Assembly (NCBI RefSeq): GCF_013372205.1
Contig: NZ_CP053831.1
Span: forward strand, 1,550,001-1,614,000
Length of the DNA stretch: 64,000 bases
Reading direction: 5' to 3'
Source: Campylobacter mucosalis
GTDB taxonomy: Bacteria; Campylobacterota; Campylobacteria; Campylobacterales; Campylobacteraceae
This document shows positions 59,675-64,000 of the stretch, one piece after another (within the stretch, counting starts at the first letter, position 1; each line of letters opens with the position of its first letter). The position numbers were made by a program, and so were the translations under genes. A model generated the notes under the pieces. That model did not search any database, was not told the origin of the DNA, and was given only the letters and a program-made list of their open reading frames with translations.

Positions 59675-61276
59675 CTATTTTTTCATTTGAATAGCAGTTT
59701 GTAGCATTTCATCGCTTGTAGTTATAGACTTTGCACTAGCGTCATAAGCCTTTTGTGTGACGATGACTTCGGTTAATGCAGTGCCTAAATCGACGTTGCT
59801 CATCTCAAGCTTTCTAGAAGCCACGACAGCACCATAAACGACATCGCCATTTTTATCTTTATAAAAAAATGGTTCACCAGAATTTGGGGTTTTTGTAAAA
59901 AGATTATCTCCGATTTTTGATAAGCCTTGATCATTTTGAAAGTGGTAGAGTGCTAGTTTTGCGACATCAAAGGTATTTCCATTTGACATATAAGCGACAA
60001 TGGTTGATGATGAGTCTAGCTCGTAGCTTTTTAGTATCCCCTCATCATATCCATCTACTTTTGCCTGTGTATCGGCTTTTGTAGCAGAGCTTCTAAGTCC
60101 ATTATAAACGTCTGTTCCTGTATCTGAGCCAAATTCAAGTGCTACGCCACCTACGTTTTGCAGTGTGTTGCTAAGCAGTTGCGCGTGAGAGTCAAAAACC
60201 AAAGTTCCATTTTGAGTATCAACGACATTTCCATCCTTGTCAGTTATCGTAGCTATAGCGTCCCAAGTCGTTGTATCCTTTGTTTGTGGGATATGTTTTG
60301 TGAAATTTACGCTTAGTATCTGTTTGCCATTTGGGGTAAAAATTTCAGTTGATAGCTTTTGGGTGTTTGGCACCTCTTGAGTTGTGGTTAGAGTGGTTTT
60401 GGTTGTGATAGAATCAGTATCCATATAGGTTATAGGATAGTCATTTATCTGCCAACTTCCGTCATCATTTACCTGTGCGTTTGCTTCGCTAAATTTTCCA
60501 GTGCCGTCTTCGATTCTAACTACCAAAGTATCACTCTTGCTTAAATTTAAAACGCTTGGATCATTTAAAACATTTCCGCTAAGTGAGATCGTCTTTTTTG
60601 TAACGTCTATCGTGCTTGTAAAGCTAGGATCTGTTATGTTTATTATTTGAGTTTCATTTTTTCTAGTTGAGTCTAAATTTCCACTGATTTTTACCTTTGT
60701 GGTTGGACTGACGCTTTGATATAAGAAATTTGGTAAAACTATATTTTGCTGTGAGCTCTCACTGCCTAGCTTTAGTGGGCTTAAATCGTTTATAGTATAA
60801 GCCTGTGACGTGCCACTACTGGTTTTGCCATAAAGCGACAATGCTCTATCACTTGGCGTTGTAGGAGTGATTGGCTTTATCGTGCCTTGGACAAAATTTC
60901 CTGACATATCGACCAAATTTCCAGCCGAATCAACATCAAAATTTCCAGCCCTTGTATAATATGTCTGTCCATAGCGATCCTTCACGCCAAAAAAGCCGTC
61001 TCCGTGTATGGCAAAGTCAAATTTATTATCCGTATTTTGATAGCTTCCGTCAGTCATCTTTAACGCAGTCGTCTGTTTTACAGAGCCAAGCCCCACTTGA
61101 TCGGTTGTTGGATTGTTTCCAGCTGAGACCATACTTTGATAAAAAATGCTTTTAAATTCAGGCGTAGAGGCTCTAAAACCAGCATTATTTATATTTGAGA
61201 TATTGTTTGCCCAAACGTCCATACCAAAGCTTTGGGTTTTTATGCCCGAAACTCCATTATAAAAACCTCTTATCAT
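59675..61276 (-). CDS. flgE: Flagellar hook protein FlgE
   Basis: Building block of the flagellar hook. It has 533 residues. The N-terminal D0 rod-like helix (MIRGFYNGVSGIKTQSFGMD) contains the conserved WANNISNINNAGF, the FlgE central domains are rich in Thr/Ser/Asp strands, and the C-terminal D0 helix has SNVDLGTALTEVIVTQKAYDASAK. It is nine bases downstream of flgD. Campylobacter species also encode a second, larger hook protein elsewhere. Confidence 0.92.
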   Translation of the reverse strand: MIRGFYNGVSGIKTQSFGMDVWANNISNINNAGFRASTPEFKSIFYQSMVSAGNNPTTDQVGLGSVKQTTALKMTDGSYQNTDNKFDFAIHGDGFFGVKDRYGQTYYTRAGNFDVDSAGNLVDMSGNFVQGTIKPITPTTPSDRALSLYGKTSSGTSQAYTINDLSPLKLGSESSQQNIVLPNFLYQSVSPTTKVKISGNLDSTRKNETQIINITDPSFTSTIDVTKKTISLSGNVLNDPSVLNLSKSDTLVVRIEDGTGKFSEANAQVNDDGSWQINDYPITYMDTDSITTKTTLTTTQEVPNTQKLSTEIFTPNGKQILSVNFTKHIPQTKDTTTWDAIATITDKDGNVVDTQNGTLVFDSHAQLLSNTLQNVGGVALEFGSDTGTDVYNGLRSSATKADTQAKVDGYDEGILKSYELDSSSTIVAYMSNGNTFDVAKLALYHFQNDQGLSKIGDNLFTKTPNSGEPFFYKDKNGDVVYGAVVASRKLEMSNVDLGTALTEVIVTQKAYDASAKSITTSDEMLQTAIQMKK

Positions 61277-61285
61277 AGTTTTTTC

Positions 61286-62128
61286 TTATCCTCTATTTAA
61301 AAGTCTATTATACTCAGCTTCTGCTGCGTCTGAGTAGGCATCTTCACTACTTGAAGGTTTTGTACTTGGTACTACGGGTGCCGATGGTGCTTCTTTTGGT
61401 GTTGGAGTTTGTACATAAGCCTGTTTAGCAGGAGTATCATAAAATTCTTTTATATTATCTACCGGTTTGTACTCTCCAGCTATCTTTACTTGTGCTTTTC
61501 CATCTACAAATTTTACAGCTTCAACTGGATAGTTTCCATAAGCTGTAGTATGAGAAGCACCGCTATTATCTATGTATCTTACACCTACAGTGTAGCTTGC
61601 TGCATTTGCTCTTGTACCATCATTTTTTAGACCATCCCACTTTAGCTTTTGAACACCAGCTGGCATATTTTCTAAGCCTATAGTTCTTACAACTTTTGAA
61701 GTGCTGTCTTTTATCTCCACTACGCCTCTTACTGCACTATTTGGAAAATATAACGGTATTTCTATCTCTTTGTTTTCTTCACTAAGATTCACGCTGTCGC
61801 CAATATTTGCCATCTTACCAAGTGATGAGAGTGCGTACATACTTGAGTTTGACTTTAGTTGACTTACTAGCTCTTTCATAGCTGAGTTTGTGTTCCCTTG
61901 CATTTCAAGAGTTGCTAACTGACTTGTTTGAGTTAGCATTTTTTCAGTATCCATAGGATTTGTTGGGTCTTGATACTGAAGCTCGGTTAGTAAAAGCTTC
62001 ATAAACGCGTCTTTATCAAGCTCTGCGTTTGGGTTTGTGCCTTGCGCCCTTGAGGCTTTTGCCGCCGCCTTTTGATCGGCTATCTTATCGGCTGTAAATT
62101 TTTGAGTAGTATCTGAAACACTTGCCAT
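61286..62128 (-). CDS. flgD: Flagellar hook-capping protein FlgD
   Basis: Scaffold cap on which FlgE subunits polymerise. Of 280 residues, the N-terminal FlgD domain (about 35-85, with LDKDAFMKLLLTELQYQDPT and a Met-rich TSQLATLEM) is clear. The middle holds Tudor/FnIII-like strands (YFPNSAVRG to TVGVRYIDNSG). A proline/serine-rich tail follows, longer than in enteric FlgD. It lies between fliK and flgE. Confidence 0.92.
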   Translation of the reverse strand: MASVSDTTQKFTADKIADQKAAAKASRAQGTNPNAELDKDAFMKLLLTELQYQDPTNPMDTEKMLTQTSQLATLEMQGNTNSAMKELVSQLKSNSSMYALSSLGKMANIGDSVNLSEENKEIEIPLYFPNSAVRGVVEIKDSTSKVVRTIGLENMPAGVQKLKWDGLKNDGTRANAASYTVGVRYIDNSGASHTTAYGNYPVEAVKFVDGKAQVKIAGEYKPVDNIKEFYDTPAKQAYVQTPTPKEAPSAPVVPSTKPSSSEDAYSDAAEAEYNRLLNRG

Positions 62129-62144
62129 TTTTTCTCCTTTTATT

Positions 62145-63566
62145 TTATGCGTATCTTGGTATCACCAGCTCTAGCGTAGTGGCTGAAATTTCAGTATCTA
62201 GCGAGTCACTTTGAGAGTTGGATAAATTTTTATATAGCCTTTTGCCCTGCTCTTGCTGTTTTTGGTTTTGATCTGAAAAGTTCATCTCAAGCTCGGTAAA
62301 TCCCATATTTACAAGGCTGTTTTTAAACTCGGCTTGGTTTTGCAAAAACAAGTTCATAGTGTTTGTATTTGAGTTAAAATTTAGATGTAGGTTGTTGCCA
62401 CGATTTATCATCGTCACTTCAACTTCGCCTAAATTTAGCGGATTTAACGCAATATGAACTCTGGTAAATGGAGCCTTATAGTTTGCCACCTGCTCGGCTA
62501 AATTCTGTGAAAAGTTTGTTAAGGTTTCTTTAACAACTATGCGGTTTTGTATTTGAGATTGTGCGTTTTTGGCAATATCTCTCACCATAGAATTTAAATC
62601 ACTCTCAACACTAACGCCCTCATTTGTAGTTTGCATTGCTTCGCTGCTATCTTTAGCCCTTTCTGGATAGAGTAAATTTTCTAGCGTGACCTTTTTTGGT
62701 TGTTTTATCTCTTGGGTTGTAGTTTCTTTTAGCATTGCGTCGGCGTCATCTACCTTTGCGTCATCTAAAGGCATAGTTTGCTCGGTCTCGTTTTTTACGA
62801 TCTCTTTTATGACTTCAGGCGTTGGTTGAGCTAAAATTTGCGGTTTTGCCTCGCTATTTTTTGTGATGTTAGTAGGCGCAACTACCTCTTTTAAAAGGTC
62901 GTTTAATTTTGGAGTTTTAGGCTCATCTGTTTGGCTTAAGTTTTGCTCTATATCCTTTTTAAAATCACTCATAAGCTTTGGTTGTGGCGGTAAAACTGGC
63001 GTAAAAAACTCATTTTTACCCAAATTTTTAAACATTTCGTTTAAATTTTTGGCGTCCGTTTCGCTAATTGTGATTTTTTCTAAGCCTAAGTCAAATTTCT
63101 TAGCTAAATCTAAAAGCTCACTAACGCTCTTAACCTCGCTAAGCTCTGCTACGTTTTGTGCGTTACTTAAGAAATTTGCTATTTTATCGCTAAAATTTGG
63201 ATATTTACTTATCTGTTCGCCACCATTTAAAATTTCAAGCACTTGCAAAAGTTGCATAAAATTTGCATTTTCATAAAGCTCATTTTTAGTTGTATCATCA
63301 AGCTTTGTAGCGATATCAGAAGCCACTTTGGCGATTGCTTCTTGCTCCGTTTTTGCCAAATTTTCATTTTGCATACTTACGGATTTTGCTATCTGTTTAA
63401 CATCCTTTTCGCTTATGCTCTCGCTCTGTTTAGCACGACTTGCAGCCGCGTTTAATACCATATTTAAAAAATCATCTTTATTCTCTTTTTTTGAGCCAGA
63501 TGACGGCTTTTTAGCAGGTGAGCTAAGCACTTCAAATGCGCTATTTGTCTTATTAAAAGTTTGCAT
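62145..63566 (-). CDS. fliK: Flagellar hook-length control protein FliK
   Basis: Secreted ruler that measures hook length and switches export specificity. The 473-residue chain is mostly low-complexity helical sequence rich in Lys, Asn and Glu. The conserved C-terminal Flg_hook domain (about 355-440) carries VHIALNPLNLGEVEVTM. FliK proteins conserve little outside this domain; assignment also rests on position before flgD and flgE. A sigma-54 promoter lies 35 bases upstream. Confidence 0.85.
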   Translation of the reverse strand: MQTFNKTNSAFEVLSSPAKKPSSGSKKENKDDFLNMVLNAAASRAKQSESISEKDVKQIAKSVSMQNENLAKTEQEAIAKVASDIATKLDDTTKNELYENANFMQLLQVLEILNGGEQISKYPNFSDKIANFLSNAQNVAELSEVKSVSELLDLAKKFDLGLEKITISETDAKNLNEMFKNLGKNEFFTPVLPPQPKLMSDFKKDIEQNLSQTDEPKTPKLNDLLKEVVAPTNITKNSEAKPQILAQPTPEVIKEIVKNETEQTMPLDDAKVDDADAMLKETTTQEIKQPKKVTLENLLYPERAKDSSEAMQTTNEGVSVESDLNSMVRDIAKNAQSQIQNRIVVKETLTNFSQNLAEQVANYKAPFTRVHIALNPLNLGEVEVTMINRGNNLHLNFNSNTNTMNLFLQNQAEFKNSLVNMGFTELEMNFSDQNQKQQEQGKRLYKNLSNSQSDSLDTEISATTLELVIPRYA

Positions 63567-63600
63567 TTTTGCCCTTTTTAAATTTAAACTACCGACTTAA

Positions 63601-63617
63601 AGCAATATTTGTTCCAA
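63601..63617 (-). promoter_or_regulatory. Sigma-54 promoter of fliK-flgD-flgE
   Basis: The minus strand reads TTGGAAC then four bases then TTGCTT, with the invariant GG (63615-63614) and GC (63603-63602) separated by exactly ten bases. This matches the RpoN consensus for Campylobacter flagellar class II genes. Transcription would start near 63590, 24 bases before the fliK ATG. FlgR/FlgS-dependent control is expected from knowledge of the genus. Confidence 0.85.
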
Positions 63618-63687
63618 AATTGCTCTTAAATTTATGTAAGAAATTTTTAGCTATAATCTCCCCCTTACTAAAAACAAGGGATAAATT

Positions 63688-64000
63688 TTGGAAAATATAC
63701 GAAATATTGCCGTTATCGCACACGTTGATCACGGAAAGACTACATTAGTTGATGAGCTTTTAAAACAATCAGGCACATTTAACGAACACCAAAGTGTTGG
63801 CGAAAGAGTGATGGATAGCAATGACATTGAGCGTGAGCGTGGCATTACAATCCTTTCAAAAAATACGGCAATTCGCTACAAGGATACAAAGATAAACATT
63901 ATTGACACGCCAGGACACGCCGATTTTGGTGGAGAGGTTGAGCGTGTACTTAAAATGGTTGATGGCGTTTTGCTACTTGTTGATGCACAAGAGGGCGTTA
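63688..64000 (+). CDS. typA: GTP-binding protein TypA/BipA, 5' part (runs off window)
   Basis: Ribosome-associated translational GTPase. Only the first 104 residues are present. The G1 P-loop AHVDHGKTT lies near 10-18, switch I holds RERGIT near 49-54, and G3 is [12 protein letters not shown] near 74-85: the pattern of BipA. The start is a TTG at 63688 with AAGGGA upstream, since the sequence ENIRNIAVI follows directly as in other TypA proteins. It is divergent from fliK, as recalled for C. jejuni. Confidence 0.93.
   Translation, partial: MENIRNIAVIAHVDHGKTTLVDELLKQSGTFNEHQSVGERVMDSNDIERERGITILSKNTAIRYKDTKINIIDTPGHADFGGEVERVLKMVDGVLLLVDAQEGV

Overview
The window is a stretch of a Campylobacter-type (Campylobacterota) chromosome. 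The evidence is AT-rich coding DNA, TATAAT-type -10 boxes with little or no -35 box, poly-G contingency tracts, a campylobacter-like 16S rRNA, and gene neighbourhoods that, from memory, match C. jejuni blocks (argS-tatA-gmk-acidic protein-fliR-ABC-tsf-rpsB; petABC; dnaG/TPR-rnhA-rnc-aroC; typA/fliK-flgD-flgE; pyrG-recJ; nfu-TPR-murE). A NikA-type nickel system, a two-subunit class I fumarase and a lone ThiM suggest a species other than C. jejuni. The species cannot be named from this sequence alone. I see no prophage, insertion sequence, integron or CRISPR array.

Layout. 1-3,300: an rRNA operon read leftwards (16S, tRNA-Ala, tRNA-Ile, 5' end of 23S), with structured spacers. 3,300-8,163: nikABCDE nickel uptake operon (+). 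8,165-11,778: ridA and a large DUF748/AsmA-like envelope protein (-). 11,857-19,300: a small unknown gene, an orphan TRAP binding protein, fumarase, a CorC/HlyC-type membrane protein, thiM, nnrS, tpx and tRNA-Ser. 19,476-30,118: an autotransporter, then a long leftward run of panD, murE, TPR gene, nfu, recJ and pyrG, followed by a phase-variable single-chain restriction-modification gene. 30,305-42,021: the cytochrome bc1 operon and the argS-to-rpsB block. 42,200-52,636: two methyl-accepting chemotaxis proteins flanking dnaG, a LapB-like TPR gene, rnhA, rnc, aroC and a molybdopterin-binding protein. 52,713-57,801: an unknown membrane protein coupled to ilvD, a helical unknown protein, a HP0495-like protein and moaC. 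58,059-63,566: a SulP transporter, then flgE-flgD-fliK behind a sigma-54 promoter. 63,688 to the end: 5' part of typA.

The most interesting signals are regulatory. (1) A 9-G tract sits in codons 11-13 of the restriction-modification gene, so expression should switch by slipped-strand mispairing. (2) A 10-G tract directly abuts the TATAAT box upstream of a chemoreceptor, which suggests length-dependent tuning of that promoter. (3) Between moaC and sulP, on the strand with no gene, a plausible promoter is followed by two hairpins with C/U-rich loops and a strong terminator. This looks like an undescribed small RNA of the RepG/CJnc190 style that could pair with G-rich targets. (4) Homologous, covarying twin hairpins lie just upstream of both the 16S and 23S genes. 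(5) dnaG appears to be transcribed leaderless from a very tight back-to-back promoter pair.
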